From Gnetum montanum (Eukaryota > Streptophyta > Gnetopsida > Gnetales > Gnetaceae), in assembly GCA_015680685.1 (NCBI GenBank), contig MNCI01000577.1, positions 174,829 through 238,828 of the forward strand: a stretch of DNA of 64,000 bases. The letters are read 5' to 3'. The position numbers and the translations under genes are program-made. Shown one piece after another: positions 31,535 to 43,945 of the stretch (positions are counted from its first letter, which is position 1; each line of letters starts with the position of its first letter). The notes beneath the pieces are model-generated. The model saw only the letters and a program-made list of their open reading frames with translations. It was not told where the DNA came from and did not search any database.

Positions 31535-34273
31535 CTAAAAGGAACCATGCTCCCATGACTTAAGGCCACCATACATAGTACAAAAATCAAGACATAATAC
31601 ATCAAAATCATCATGAAAATGATTATCATTTGATGTTTTGGTTTTAAATTTTTCTTTCTCATGGGGACTCGCCCTCGTGCTCCACCATGCTTTCTTCATT
31701 TCAACATCTCCTTGGAATGCTTCTCTTGCATCCTCATGATGTCTCAAAATTGTAATAAATGAAGAATAGGAAAGAGAAAAATGATTAGACTTCATTAATC
31801 CAACATCCTTTCTTCCCTTTTTTTCTCTCTTCTTTACCTTTTTATTTTTGGTGTTTGGAAGACTCTCATATAACTTCCTTTCACAATCAGCATTAACAAC
31901 TTGGATTACCTTCATGCTAATCTTCCATTTCACAACCAAGATAATTAAGGCCATTCACATTTGAAAAATTCATTATTATCATAACTCATAGTAAGTATCT
32001 GAAAATTATGAAAAATCATATCATTATTAATGTATTCACCAACATCAATAATGACCTTCTCATAATGACTATGCCAATAGCCATCATTATCAAATACATT
32101 AACATTATTAATATTTCTCTTAAAAATAATGACATAAAAAGTCACATTGCTCTCGTCATTTACAACATGACTCAAAATTTCATCATAATCATGACAATGA
32201 CCATGATTATCATCATCACCATTCGAAAAACCACTATCAAGCTGAAGTGAAATACTAGCATTCATCACACTAGCTTCAACATGAGATACATTACTACCAT
32301 CAACAAGGTAAAGCTTTGACTCACTTAACTCTTCATGGCTTTTCCCATCCATCTTTGGTTCAAATTTATCTTCAACATGTCGTTGTCAAATCTCAGCAAA
32401 TCTTGAATGTTCAAGATCCCAAATAGGAGTTCCAAATTACAATGGCATCTCCTCTTCAAAGGAATCATCAATAAGTTCTTCATCCCACTTTGAATGTACA
32501 AACTCAAAAGGTAAAATCTCCTCCATGGCTTTAATCTTAGTTTCATTAAAAACATCATCAAAGAAATCATTCTTCCACATACCTTGGATAGAAGGTTCAT
32601 ATTTCTTCCATGAGATAACCTCAACTTCACTCAGAGTCTATTTTTCATTACAACAAGGTATAGAACAATTTCAAAAAGTATGAGAATCATATCTCCTAGT
32701 CATGCACTTGAACCTTCTTGGATAAGTCCCTTGATCTTGGCCTCTCTTATATCTTTGACCCTCCACCCACCATGACTCATGAGGTAGGAACTCTTCTTGA
32801 TTAGTACCATACACCATCTTTAACTTTGAAGATTCCTTGGTTCATTTGATGAAGCACCTGGTTTTCTTCCTTGAATCCCTAGAGTATTGGACATTCTTGT
32901 ACCCAATAAGAGATTCTTAAGAAATTTACTTCTCATTGATCTCTACTTCATTAGACCTTTCTTCTTCATCATTTCCTTGATTAACATTTGTGTTTTTAAT
33001 AAAAATGCAGGAATTAATTTCTATTGGATCGTCAATCACAAGATGTCTACCTTCATTAGCAGATTCTCCCTTTTCTAAGATTTGGATTTCCTTTCTCTTG
33101 GAAAACTTTGGCTCATTACACTTCCATTGTTTGTGTCCCTTTTCACCACAATTTAAGCATTGAAGGTTGGAGGCATAGCCATTTCCCTAACTATTTCCTT
33201 TCTTGAAGTAGTCCTTCTTGGAATCTTGGCCATTCTTGAACTTCTCTTGCTTCTCATTGGTGTCTTGCTTGGAATTTTCATTCTTCTTGGCTCCTTTCTT
33301 ACTTTTAAAAGATTTGGAGTTCTTTCCATTATAATATTTATGACCTCTAATGTACGCTTGAATTTTCTTCTCAGGATTAAGAGTGAATTCAATAGCCTCA
33401 TCTAATGTTTTGGGCTCATAGAAGGTTACTCTTGTTTATACTTCCTTTTAAGTCCTCCTTGAAAGTTGGATGATTTTACATAATCATTCCAATGAATTCT
33501 TGCAAGGTCAAAATCCTAACAAAAATCCATGTAATAGTCCTTCATAGTCTTATAATCTTGCCTTCGGTAGTTCAATTTTTGGATGGCCTCTTGTCTATGA
33601 TGAGTCTTCTCAAATTTTTGCTTAAGCATGAATTGTAGTAAAGACAAACCCTTGATAGGAGTACCATTTTTTATCTTCTAAGAATGAATTTACTTCTATC
33701 ATCATACAAGTGATGTGCCTTCTAGTTTAATTTTAGCAAAATAAAGCTTTTGATGATTTTTCACATCTTCAAGTTCAAAGTACTTGTTAATCATTTCCAG
33801 CAAAGAGAGGAAAGATTTAGTTCTTTCCATGCCATTGAAAGATTTAACTTTAACATGAGGCATCCTTGAAGCATGTCTGAAAGATTTTGCAAGAGTGAAT
33901 TTAATTCCTTTACCATGCTTCTTTTGAGGTTTAGAAGAATGTTTCTTTTCCATTTTATTGGAAAAATGAAACCTTAAGACTTATTTTCAACACTATGATC
34001 ATGAAGAAAAACATCATCTTGATCTTCTCCTTCTCCAAAGTATTCATCTTCAAAAGGAATATCATCTTCAAGGGATGGTAGTGAGGAATGTCTTGAAGAA
34101 GGTTTTGGTGAATAGTTTTATGAATTATACCCTTTCTTGGATGCTTTTAGTGAAGTATCATGTTATTTATTCTCTCCAAGCTTTTCAATTTTCTCAACAA
34201 TGAGCTTTATAGAATTTCTCATCTTATTCATATCTCTTGACAAGGCTTGAACTATCTTCTTCTTTGGAGGCAT
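31535..34273 (-). pseudogene. gag: Gag-acidic-tail polyprotein of element A
   Basis: Start at 34273 (MPPKKKIVQALSRDMNKM), a helix-prone N-terminus. The gag core follows at 33900-33700 (HVKVKSFNGMERTKSF, INKYFELEDVKNHQ, FAKIKLEGTSLV). An intact zinc knuckle CLNCGEKGHKQWKC (CX2CX4HX4C) lies at 33118-33159. Then come EGRHLVIDDPIEINS, RRYDSHTF and the acidic block EEILPFEFVHSKWDEELIDD (32535-32460). A well-kept 135-codon stretch (32352-31945) follows, rich in D, N, H and S. The tail (31850-31535) has AREAFQGD, KKAWW, TKTSNDNHFHDDFDVLCLD and LKSWEHGSF before a stop. About 900 codons, unusually long for a gag with no pol. Frames are broken in several places. Confidence 0.75.
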
Positions 34274-34617
34274 AACTAAAACTAATCTAAAAGGTAATTT
34301 TCACAAAATTCTACAAGGTAAAGTGAAATTTTCAAGATTTCTAAAAGAATGAGATAATAATTTCTTAGATCTTAAGAAAAATGAATGTAAGATCTTCAAA
34401 CCCTAGCTATTACAAGCCAATGGATATCCAATTATAGAATTATATTCCAATTTTTGCAAGATATGTCATACTTAGGAATCAAAGGGAATTTTCAAACCTT
34501 AGGATGAGTAAAATAAGTAGGAAGAGAGGATTCATTCAAGCTTGAGAAGTTGAAGTGACTCTTTGCAATTGAAATGAGAATTATTCACTTGAATGTAGTT
34601 ATCTTCAATTCTAGGTA

Positions 34618-34629
34618 GCTATAATACTA
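34618..34629 (-). other. Primer-binding site, initiator-Met type (element A)
   Basis: The minus strand TAGTATTATAGC, just inside the 5' LTR, is a decayed form of TGGTATCAGAGC. The better-kept TGGCATCATAGC is at the same place in A' (49946-49957). Confidence 0.6.
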
Positions 34630-34635
34630 ATCTAA

Positions 34636-35337
34636 TGCGAAGTTCCCATGGATTCCATGTTCCAAGCTCTCTCAAAGTCACAAACAAGAAATTGAAATAA
34701 TAATCAGAAAATAATAGCTTTATTCTTGTTCAAATAGAGAATTTACATATGAAAGGAAGCATAAGTTTCCAAAGAAAGATATTAGATTCAATCAAACTCT
34801 CCTACACTCAAACAAAGCAATCATCCACATACAAGGATGATCATCAAGGCAACTTGTCAAAACTTTATCTCTCCTATTATTCTCTCAACTTCCTAGAATC
34901 TCTCTTGATCAAAATGAAGGCCCAAAAGGTCTATTTATATCCTTCTCCTTGTATCTTCTTCTTTGATCTTTAAATTCAACATCTAAACCTTTAAAAAATT
35001 TAGAAAATTATCTTATGTTCATCTAGGATGTCTTGGAGGAGAATGGGATGTCTTACTAGAAAATGGTTGTTAACAACTAGGATATCATAAAATCATGTGG
35101 GACATCTTAGTTGGGATGTCTCAAGTGTAGCTAGGACATCCTGAATGCATTTAGAACATGTCATCTATAGCTAGGATATTCCACCTACCAAGGAAAAATA
35201 TGAAGATTCTTGTTTTGAGGCCTAGAACCTTCAAACACCTCCAACGACATTCCCATAGCCCTTGAACCTCATAAACTCATCAAAATAGTTCCAAAACACT
35301 CTAAAGCATGCCAAAACTCTAGGGAAATATCCCATCA
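34636..35337 (-). repeat. 5' LTR of element A
   Basis: 702 bp, TGCGAAGTTCCC to CCCATCA on the plus strand. The minus-strand TATA box GGATATAAATAGACC lies at about 34929-34943. The GGATGTCT/GACATC cluster is at 35025-35165. The frame at 34749-34973 lies inside it. Confidence 0.85.
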
Positions 35338-35975
35338 TCATCATTTTCCACATCCATTAGAAAGACTAATTTCAAGTGTCATCTCTAAACCAAACCAGAA
35401 ACATATGTAGTTGCAAGAAATAACTTTTATGCATTTTTACATGTACGCAAGTGATGTGTCACATTACATGAATCCATACCATCCTATAAATAGAATTTTT
35501 ACCCATTCATTACATTTCATTTTTTCTCATAGAAGGCTTCATGCATGTGGGTTTGGAACAAAAATAGGGAAGATTATGAGCATTTTAGAGAAAAAAAAAG
35601 TTAAAGAAGAAGTTTTCCAAACACCATAGTAACTCTATAAAAAGGTTGATTTGAGTTTCCTTTCAATGATGTTACATTATGTTGTTGTTAATTTTACACT
35701 CTTCCTTCTTGCTAATCAACTCTTTACTATTATTATTTTATTTTATTATTCAGTCAAAATTCTAGAAAATTTTTATTCTTTCAAATAGAAAAATAATGTA
35801 GTTCTATCTAAATCATTTTTTACCTTTTTTGATGAATTTTTTGAATGGAATTTTATGAAATTTTTGACTACTTTAAAAATTATTTTGAAAATTAAAACTT
35901 AAAGAAAAAACAAATTCTATCCTATATATTGTAGCTAGGTTTGCTTGGTTGTTGGTGAAAACCACAAATTTTTAA

Positions 35976-36725
35976 AATGCTAATGAGTAGAAAAATATAT
36001 CCAATGCCAATAAATACAAATCACGAGTATATATAAATGACCTAATTGTAATCCAGGGACTAGCGAAGCATGAGAACATAGAGAGTTAAGTGTTTGATCA
36101 CATGCCATTATCTTTCCAATTAAATCATTGTTGGCCTTAGTTCATATGGTTAAGTGTAACTGAAACATATGATCTTGATGTTGTTTTTGCCATGATCAAA
36201 ATAGTATTAAAATATTAAAGTTAAATCTTAATTAACCAAAGTTGAGAAAGTAAATCTAAACTAACCTATGCAATAACCATTTGTTCCTAACTTTTCATAC
36301 ACATCCTAAACTCTCGCTAGCACTAATGGGTTACCAAGTATCTATTGCTAAGTGTACCAAGTGAACTGCTAGGATTACCAAACATCAACAAGTTTATACT
36401 TAAAGTTAGTGATATTCATTTTTTGAAATGATCATTCATGTTGATTTAAATGATTAACTATGTGTACAAGGAGTAAATGAATAAGGAAAATTAACTTTTA
36501 ATTAAGAAAATGTTAAGCTATGTCAGAATATTGTAATGAATGGAAATTAATCTCAATTTTATTGACACTCATGGATACTATCCATTATTCCACTCAAATA
36601 AGACATCATACAATTAACTCAAATTCATGTTTTGGGCACTCACATTTAATCTTGAACCTCTCACTTGATATTGGAACTACTTATTACTACTCTATCTACC
36701 ACAATGGAAATAAAATTATTTTTTA
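35976..36725 (-). repeat. Degenerate Athila-lineage LTR
   Basis: It begins near TAATGAGTAG and carries the lineage's hallmark blocks in order: GGTTAAGTGTAACTGAAACAT (36149), ATGGGTTACCAAGTAT (36327) and AGGATTACCAAACATC (36374). Ends and TATA box cannot be fixed. It follows copy A directly and has no partner in copy A'. Confidence 0.45.
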
Positions 36726-39001
36726 GTTTATTTAATAAAATATTCTTAGGTTCCAACCCTGCCTACCATGGAAGCTAGGGACATGTAAGCATGGCTAATA
36801 ATGGTCATTAAATATGCATGAGGTGGAACAATAGCCATACATAAAAGTTAAGAAAATGGAGACAATTCTTGTAGATAAGATGCCTAATTTTGTTTCTCTT
36901 AATGAGATATATGATTAATTGCTTACTTGATATGTGTTCATTGAAATTTTGGTTACCTACTTGGTAATCAAAGTTTTTCTTCACATCTAAATGGTGTGAT
37001 GCATAATTTAATATTCAAGTCATTCATGCCAAACTGGTTTCATTTTTCTCTTGTTAACCCAAGTAATGCTAGGACTGGTTTCATGCCCTAAATATAGTGA
37101 TATTTATACATAAGTATAGTGATCATTTGGAAAAGAAACCCAGATTTTAATATCTAATCTAAATAATATTATAAATTTTTTATAAGTTTACAAATAAAAT
37201 ACGCAATTGTAAATAGTTTTCCTATGTAATTCTAACCCAGGGGCTAGGAAAGCCAAATAAATATAAGTATATAATAATTCTTTGAATATTTCTTGGACCA
37301 ATGACATGACCATTTAACTATAACCAAGAATCAGCCAGCACAACATATCTTATCCATAATTAAGGTTGCATTGACTCACATTTTCAATGTAAGGTGGTGC
37401 ATGATTCCAAACCTCTGTTCCAGATAATAAAGTCATCTTTAGCTAAAGTTTTGACTCACATTTTCAATGTAAGGTGGTGCATGATTTCAAACCTTTGCTC
37501 CAGATTACAAAGGCTATCTTTAGCTACAGAAAACTTGCTTGTCCCAGCCAACTACCCCGTAAACCAAATAGAAAAATGGTAGAAAGTTAAAAGAAATTGA
37601 ATAAAAACTAAATGGAATGAAAATCTAATTTAAATTTTAAGAATTAGAAAAGGAAAAGTTATACCCGCATCAACCATTTTTGTTTAAGTCAAAAATTAAA
37701 TATATCATTTTAAATTTCAACCTTGGTATAAATTAGCAATTTAAAAACCATTGTAAAATTATTAACAGTTACACCACTAGAACATATTATCATTAAACAC
37801 CATGACACCGCAATGTTCTGCAAATGGAACCACTAATCGCTTCAAATTTCAAACTTGAGATAGAATCCAATTTATAAATCTTAAAAGAAGAAAGAAAGAA
37901 CATATTGAAGACTTCTTTGTGAGAATGTTTGAATGTATAAAGCAAATTGATAAATTTAGATGTGGCTTTACTTAAAACCAAATGTTCCAAAAAAGTGGTT
38001 GCATCACTATGCAATGATCAAAGATATTTTAGCATGATGATGAATTTCCTTCAAAGAAAAATCTTCAAGAAACTTATAGTTGATGATCTAGCCTCATAAA
38101 TTAGAACACTAGAAAGCCTAAAGATAGATAAACATAATGAAGAATAGGCTTTTATTGCTAGTGGAACAAGAGGAAAAATTAATAGAATAAATTCAAAAAA
38201 TAAAAATTTTCAAAATAATAAAAACATGATAAAGACTTCCACTAAAGATATAAGGTGCAAAGGAGCTACAAGAAGAATATAGAAAAACTAAAATCAAAGA
38301 AATATATAACCAAATATCTCTTTCAATTATTTTTTAGATTTTGCAAAAGGAAAGTAATACTATAAAGTCTTATCACACAACAAATGTGCTTTGACATGCT
38401 TCAGGTATAAGACAATAAACAAGACAAGTCGTCAACTTCAACTCAAGAAGATAATCAAGGTAATTACAAAGTTTTTAAATTTAGTACAAAAATTAAACAA
38501 TAATCAAGGATAGTAGACAACAGATGTTTAAACCACATGACTCCTCACAAATCCTTTCTTCTTAGCTACAGAACGATCAAAATTAGAAACATCAAAATTA
38601 GTGATAATAAATTTTTTAATATAGGAGAAGTAGGAGATTGCATTGTAAGAATTTTGAATAACAAAGTCATAGCTTGTAAACAATTGTTGAAAGGTTTGAC
38701 CTTCTTTTAAAAATTGAAAGGGATAAGCTTTTAGAAATGGAGATCCCTTCTCAACCTCTTGCTAACATCAGTTCTTTACCAAGTAAACTAATTTTGAGTG
38801 ATTCAAAGATTTTCAAATAAATTAAGAAAGTGATGAGCTCCAAACTATTCACATCATATGGTAAGTTTATTTCAATGTTGCAGCGAATGATTATATGTCG
38901 TTTTGCAAATGTCAAAAGTAACTTGGTTGATTTTTTTTCTTTTCTAGAAATGAAAAAGAAAATTTATACTTTTGTTAAAGATAAGAAATTGTTGTTGGAG
39001 G
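36726..39001. other. Non-coding stretch without recognised genes
   Basis: AT-rich, with many stops in all frames. An 80-bp tandem duplication is at 37371-37530. 37222-37250 (TTCTAACCCAGGGGCTAGG) resembles 36050-36070, hinting at more worn LTR sequence. The minus frame at 37793-38014 has no known domain and no second copy here, so it is not called. The frame at 38830-39144 runs into the retroposon. Confidence 0.4.
37371..37530 (+). repeat. 80-bp tandem duplication
   Basis: Two adjacent units begin TTGACTCACATTTTCAATGT at 37371 and 37451 and end in TTTAGCTA followed by A-rich bases. They differ at only a few positions, so this doubling is younger than most of the surrounding repeats. The open frame across it (37394-37582) is an accident of the repeat. 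Confidence 0.8.
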
Positions 39002-39367
39002 ATTTGATTGAGGATTTCTTTTTTTTTTTGCAGAAGAAGAAAGGTCGGGCAAATTTTTATATCAAAAAAGGAAGCGGTACATGGTACAGCTCGGGCCAGG
39101 GCCACTGGCCCCATGCCAGTTCAGGAAATCCCCATCAAAGATAGATGGCCACCCAAAGGCGACCCACCCCCCAAGAACCAGAGACCAATCCGCAGCCAAG
39201 GAAACCGCACCCCCGGCGCCTTGTCTACCCACGTTGGCACCGGCCGGGAGACGTGGACTGGCCTTTAGTTATTGTCCCTACTTGGCTATCCCGGCCCTTC
39301 CACCCTGCGGCGTCGATATTCATCAATGATCTGGGCTATGCCGGTCCTGCAATTTGATTGAGGATTT
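39002..39367 (-). mobile_element. GC-rich poly(A) retroposon with 16-bp target duplication
   Basis: A 334-bp insert (39018-39351) lies between perfect copies of ATTTGATTGAGGATTT (39002-39017 and 39352-39367). On the minus strand it ends in TTCTTCTGC followed by about 11 A, the mark of target-primed retroposition. The body (39070-39340) is strikingly GC- and CpG-rich in an AT-rich setting. The tail region GTACCATGTACC, then TTTTTTGATATAAA, looks like the 3' end of a plant L1-type LINE; a SINE is the alternative. No clear pol III A and B boxes are visible, which favours a 5'-truncated LINE. The overlapping plus-strand frames are antisense. Confidence 0.8.
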
Positions 39368-39962
39368 AGAGAGAAATATAAACTTGATTATTTTGACTTG
39401 AGGTTGACTATTCTAATGTTCTTCCTCTTAGTGTACAAACATAATATAAGTAAGAAGAATATTTAGGAATTAAATCTTATTTTATCAATACTTACCTCAT
39501 TATCTAAGATAATGACAAGAGGTAAATTAATGATCTACCAACCATCAATCATCAATTCTAACCAGGATCACATAATGTAAAACTCATATCTAGTTACCCA
39601 AGTGAAGGTAGGGTAAATCCTTACTTCCAACTTGCGTTAGCCTAGATATTTTAATTACATAATTAAAATATAAATTAAATAATGAAGAAAATAGAAGGCT
39701 TATCAATAAAAGTAAGGTCAAAAGCCTCCTTGATCTTGATCAACCTTAGGAATTAATGTAAGTAGTTATAGTCTTTCCATAAGAGGTATATGATTAGATG
39801 GCCTTCTTTGGGATGGCAAAACGTGATCTTGCTTCTCAATTTCTTCCTTAGGAATTAACTCTAGAAGCTTTGTAACTTAGAAGAATAAAGTATCATACCA
39901 TACATAGTCTAGAATTTTGATGAAGAATGATGTTAATCCATCTTTATTAGTCATGGTAGCAT
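39368..39962. other. Non-coding stretch between retroposon and duplication copy 2
   Basis: No gene seen. 39515-39600 shares about 80 bp with 7355-7440. The stretch may belong to the duplicated unit, but its mate would lie left of the window. Confidence 0.4.
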
Positions 39963-42235
39963 AATTAGTGAATCGTGGTTTGTGATGAGTACTATTCATT
40001 AACATCATCTTCTTGAATTCTAGGATTTGACTTGTTTGTTAAAAATTAAAATTAAGTAAAATATGCATTAGCTAATGGAAATTCATGTTGAATTGATGAG
40101 AAAATCCTTTTCAAATTGATTTCCTCTTTCACAAGATTTATTACACATCCATATTTTAAGAATTGATAAATACTACTTCCAAATTTTGCATTTAAGTCTT
40201 TGTAGATGATAAATAACACTAGATTAAGATTGGTATGGATAAGAAATAACTTATTCTTCAACCTTTCATCAATTTGGTTAATCATGTAGGTCCCTTGACA
40301 AAGTCTAACATATACACATTAATTTTGCAATTAAATGTATGTTGATCACACATGCACATCTTTCTAATAACTATCTTTTGAATACAAATTCAAAAGGTAT
40401 GGGCTCATCCAAAATATTGGTTGTTCTTTCTTTCCCATGACTTCAAGTTTTTGAATTTTAAAAACTATATCTTCTAATCTCCATTCAAATCTTTATACCA
40501 ATTTGAGCTTGATTTTTTTAAAAAGAAAGATTTCATAACTATCCATGTTGTGATTGGTGTAATAGGCTAATTATTATGACTTGAAAGAAGAACTACCCTA
40601 GAAACACTTCGCTTATAAATACCTTTGTATTTTAATTTTTTCAAATTGGGTTGGAATTGGTATAATAATTCCCATGGCAACACTTCTTCTTGTTACAAGA
40701 CATCAGCATTCAAATCTTGTAATTTTGGCAGGACGCATAGGTATTAGTACTTGTTGCAATCCAAGGTCAAAAATGGACATAGCAGATGTTATCTTTCATT
40801 GGATAGGAACCTTGAAAGCACATTGTATGTCACAACATTTATTATTATTCTTGGATTCACTCTTGGATCATTTTTCTTCACAAATATCATACACCTTGTA
40901 AAACCAAGATTATTATTATTCATGATGTTTTGCTACAAGATTTGGTTATAGCCTTAGTTGGTATACGTCTTCATGGCCATTTTACTTCATCAACTAATTC
41001 TCAACTAACTAATCATTTTTTTTGATCTATAATAGTAAACTACATTACCTAAACTCTTAACAATCTTTCTACCTCCCTTAGAACACTAACTTTGGCAGTG
41101 TAACTAATGGCATACTAGGGATAAATGACATAATACTATCTATTTGTAGAGGCTAAGTACCTAATCTTAAGGTTTAAGAACCAAAGAGGTTACATTTGTT
41201 AGTTTTAATAATTAAATTAGAAGGCATGATTAGTCTAAGTTATGACCTTTTAAGGCATGGTTCAAGATATCACCTTACTCATTTGATCAATCTAACCTCA
41301 CCATTAAGTTCAGAAGATTGAAAAATGTTTTAAATAACTATTCATATGTTAGATATGGACATCATATACCCAAGTTAGGCTAAATTGAGTATTCAAGGAT
41401 CTTAAGGCATAGTTTTGAGGTAAGGAGTAAAAACTAAGTTTTAAAGCTTCATGGGATAGATCTAACTTTGCCTTTACATTTGAAAGATTGAAATCCATTT
41501 GAAACAACTCTTCATTTGCAAAGAAAAGCTTCGAAAATCAAAAGTTATGGCTTCTAAAATCCAAACATTTGGGCATAAAATTGAAAATTTAAAAAACTTA
41601 AAAATGTTAAACATGACTATTCATATGTTAGATATAGCCATCTAATGCCCAAGTTACGCTAAATTGAGTCTTCGAGGATCTTGAAACATAGTTTTTGGGC
41701 AAGTAAAAGCAAATTTTTAGAGCACCATGGGGTAGAACTAACTTTGCCATTACATTTGAAAGATAAAAATGTGTTGGAAACAACTCTTTGTTTATCAAAA
41801 TAGGCTTTCGAAATTAAAAGTTTTGGATTCTAGAGTATAAAATTTTGCACACGAAATTCAAGACATTGCAACAACTTCCCGAGAGGTCACCCATCCCCGT
41901 ACTACTCTAGGATGAGGACACTTTATTATGACTTTTTTTCTCTAGATTACTACCAAACTATCAATTTACCTTATTTTCCAAATTTTTTCACTTTGTTATA
42001 TTTAAATTTTTTTATCCTAAACATTGTATTTAAATTTCCTAATTTTGACATTTTTTTTTCATTTCCATCAATTGAAGAAAAATTGGAAATTTCCTATTAA
42101 TTGACATAAAATTTTTCATTGTTTAAAATAGCCATAGGAGGTGGGATCTTCTAGTGCTAATAGTCACTAATGAAGGAAGGATCCTATGGTAGTGATAGTC
42201 TCCATGAGCACTAAAGGAGGTAAGATCTTGTGGTT
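39963..42235 (+). repeat. Direct duplication, copy 2 (mate 1-2786)
   Basis: Colinear with 1-2786 but without the 580-bp block, and continuing to about 42235 (GGTAAGATCTTGTGG), where copy 1 is broken by element F. The frame at 40052-40285 is the mate of 68-376 and shows scattered non-synonymous changes and no known domain. The tandem units lie at 41337-41860. Confidence 0.8.
41862..41932 (-). pseudogene. 5S rRNA-derived segment (3' half)
   Basis: The minus strand contains GAGTAGTACGGGGATGGGTG then ACCTCTCGGGAAGT, agreeing with plant 5S rRNA from the box A side through box C (GGATGGGTGACC) to near the 3' end. The 5' half is absent, and the 3' terminus has drifted (TTGCAATGT). Copy 1 holds the same segment at 2422-2491, so it was in the unit before duplication. 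The match is too long and ordered to be chance. It could be part of a Cassandra-like LTR or a 5S-derived SINE. Confidence 0.75.
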
Positions 42236-43339
42236 CTAATGATTGCTAGAGAACGCAAGATTCTACAATGTTGATAGTGTAGCTAGCCATCATGGATTAC
42301 TGAAATTTCTAGCATGTTCCCTAGCAGGAATTTCAGTGGAAGTGATGACAATGGTAGTTATGATAGATAGGAGAAGCAAAGGTAGGTAATAGTGGTGCAA
42401 CATAGAGGTGCATGGTAGTGATGACACATAAGAGGATAACATGGAGTAAAGTAGAGAAGTGGCTATTAGTGGTAGTTACTAGACTGATATAGTGATGAGA
42501 GGGTAGTAAGAGAAACCATGGTGGCATAGAGTGATGAATGAGGATTTTTGTCTACACATGGAAGAATAAGGATTTGGTTATTGTAGTCAAAGTAGCAACG
42601 ATGGATTGGTCATATATGGGCTTCCATGATCCCTTGTGAGGCATCATGGTCCTTCAATTTTTTTTAATAATTAAATTTTTATTTTATTATTATATATATA
42701 TTTTATTATTATTATTTTTGATTGTAAGTATAATAGTACACATGTGTCAATAACAACTAGCCTTTGAGGTTTAGTAATCAACTAAGCAAGGTTTAAGAGT
42801 TGGGGCTATTAACTTAGAGATCATGAGTTTGATTCAAAGCCCTAATTGTGACATTAATTTTTTGTTCAAATTTTTATTATTATTTTATTAAAACCTACAT
42901 CAGCCATTAACATAATGGTTTTGTAAAATGATGGGTAAGAGTTTGGCTTAGCTAAGGAGAAGTTCTAGAATTAACTTTTCATATTAAATTTTAACTCTTT
43001 TTAAAGTTTATAATAATTATTTATTTATTTATTTTAAAGGCACACATAATGAGAAATTTGAATGGTGATATTTCAGAAATTTTAACTCTGATTCGAATGA
43101 AATTTGTATTGGTGGAATCATCTAGATTAGTGCTACGCATTGAGCATGGTTTCTAGGTTTATAAATCAAGTTGGATTTTTAGGATTTAAAAGGATAAAAA
43201 TAGCTTATTTTGTTGAATTAACATTACCAGGTTGTCATATGGGCAACATGTTGACTTCTAGATGACTTGAATTTGATTATAAATGATATACCAACTCTTG
43301 AATAAAAAATATAACATATGTATCTTAAAAATCTGCAAA
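42236..43339. other. Non-coding stretch with AT microsatellite
   Basis: No gene supported. 42330-42530 is rich in GATGATAG/TAGTGGTAG-type purine words, which create the accidental minus frame 42333-42527. 42658-42722 is a TTATTATATATAT-type simple repeat. The rest is featureless AT-rich DNA. Confidence 0.4.
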
Positions 43340-43945
43340 TATGATGTAACCTTATCGTCTCTTCTATACCCGAGTGAAATACTAAGAAGCAAAGTTTATA
43401 TTACTTGTCAAGTATTAGTTTCCCTATGGATCTCATTGTATCAATCCTTATTGATTAAGTAGGGATGAGACAAACTTATGGCTAGGCTAACGTGCCTAAA
43501 CTTACCAACTTCTAGGTATTTGTTAAGGATGAGTAATGCCAAGTTAGAGGGGTTAGGGTTTTCAGCAATAAGAAGCTTCAAGTAAGACAAGATCAACTCA
43601 GACCATAGTTAGTAGCCTCCTAAGAAGAACTTAACTATATTAAATCTTATAATACAGTTTTAATACACATTCTAGGTACTCACTACCAATTTTCTAAGAT
43701 TATAGGAGAACACTACAAGAGTCTAGCTACACTACTGACTAAATGGTGCTAAGTACGTGGCAGGTGCTAACATATTTATACATTTTAGACAATAGATCAT
43801 TGATGCATATGCATCAACACATCAAAGATGCATTGATAGGGATGCATCAATGCATCTAAGATGCATTGATATAGATGCATTGACAAGGCTTTGTTGATAG
43901 TGGCGCATCAACAAATTTATCCAACATATGGTGTTTTATCAATAG
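43340..43945 (-). repeat. Degenerate LTR of the Athila lineage
   Basis: A probable minus-strand LTR. A TATA-like TGTATAAATATG lies at about 43765-43776 (minus). Upstream of it (43790-43915) is a cluster of at least eight GATGCATC/TGATGCAT/GCATCAA words, in the same place as the U3 clusters of B, D and G. Near 43690 a CTCACTACCAATTTTC block recalls the LTR body. Boundaries are estimates and no mate was found. Confidence 0.45.

Larger units (their letters stand above)
30435..35337 (-). mobile_element. Element A: gag-only LTR retrotransposon
   Basis: Two LTRs (34636-35337 as 5', 30435-31156 as 3') on the minus strand, a primer site complementary to initiator-Met tRNA (34618-34629), one long gag-like ORF (34273-31535) and ~380 bp to the 3' LTR. 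The 4.9-kb element has no protease, RT, RNase H or integrase motif on either strand. The same structure in A', F and H indicates a non-autonomous family. No clear target duplication was found. Confidence 0.8.
29551..35910 (+). repeat. 6.3-kb segmental duplication, copy A (mate 44946-51250)
   Basis: From CTAAG onward it aligns in the same orientation with 44951-51250: copia remnant, AT-rich non-coding (29870-30430), the whole LTR element A and about 550 bp beyond it (CATCCATTAGAAAG, AAACATATGTAGTTG, CATAGAAGGCTTCATGCATG). Because both flanks match as well as the element, this is a duplication of one locus, not two insertions. Identity is about 88-90% by eye. The plus-strand frame at 35411-35629 has a partner at 50772-50960 but no recognisable domain. 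Confidence 0.85.

Noticed and set aside
39008-39357. Four overlapping GC-rich open frames
   Set aside because: They result from low stop density in the GC-rich retroposon and run antisense to its poly(A) orientation.
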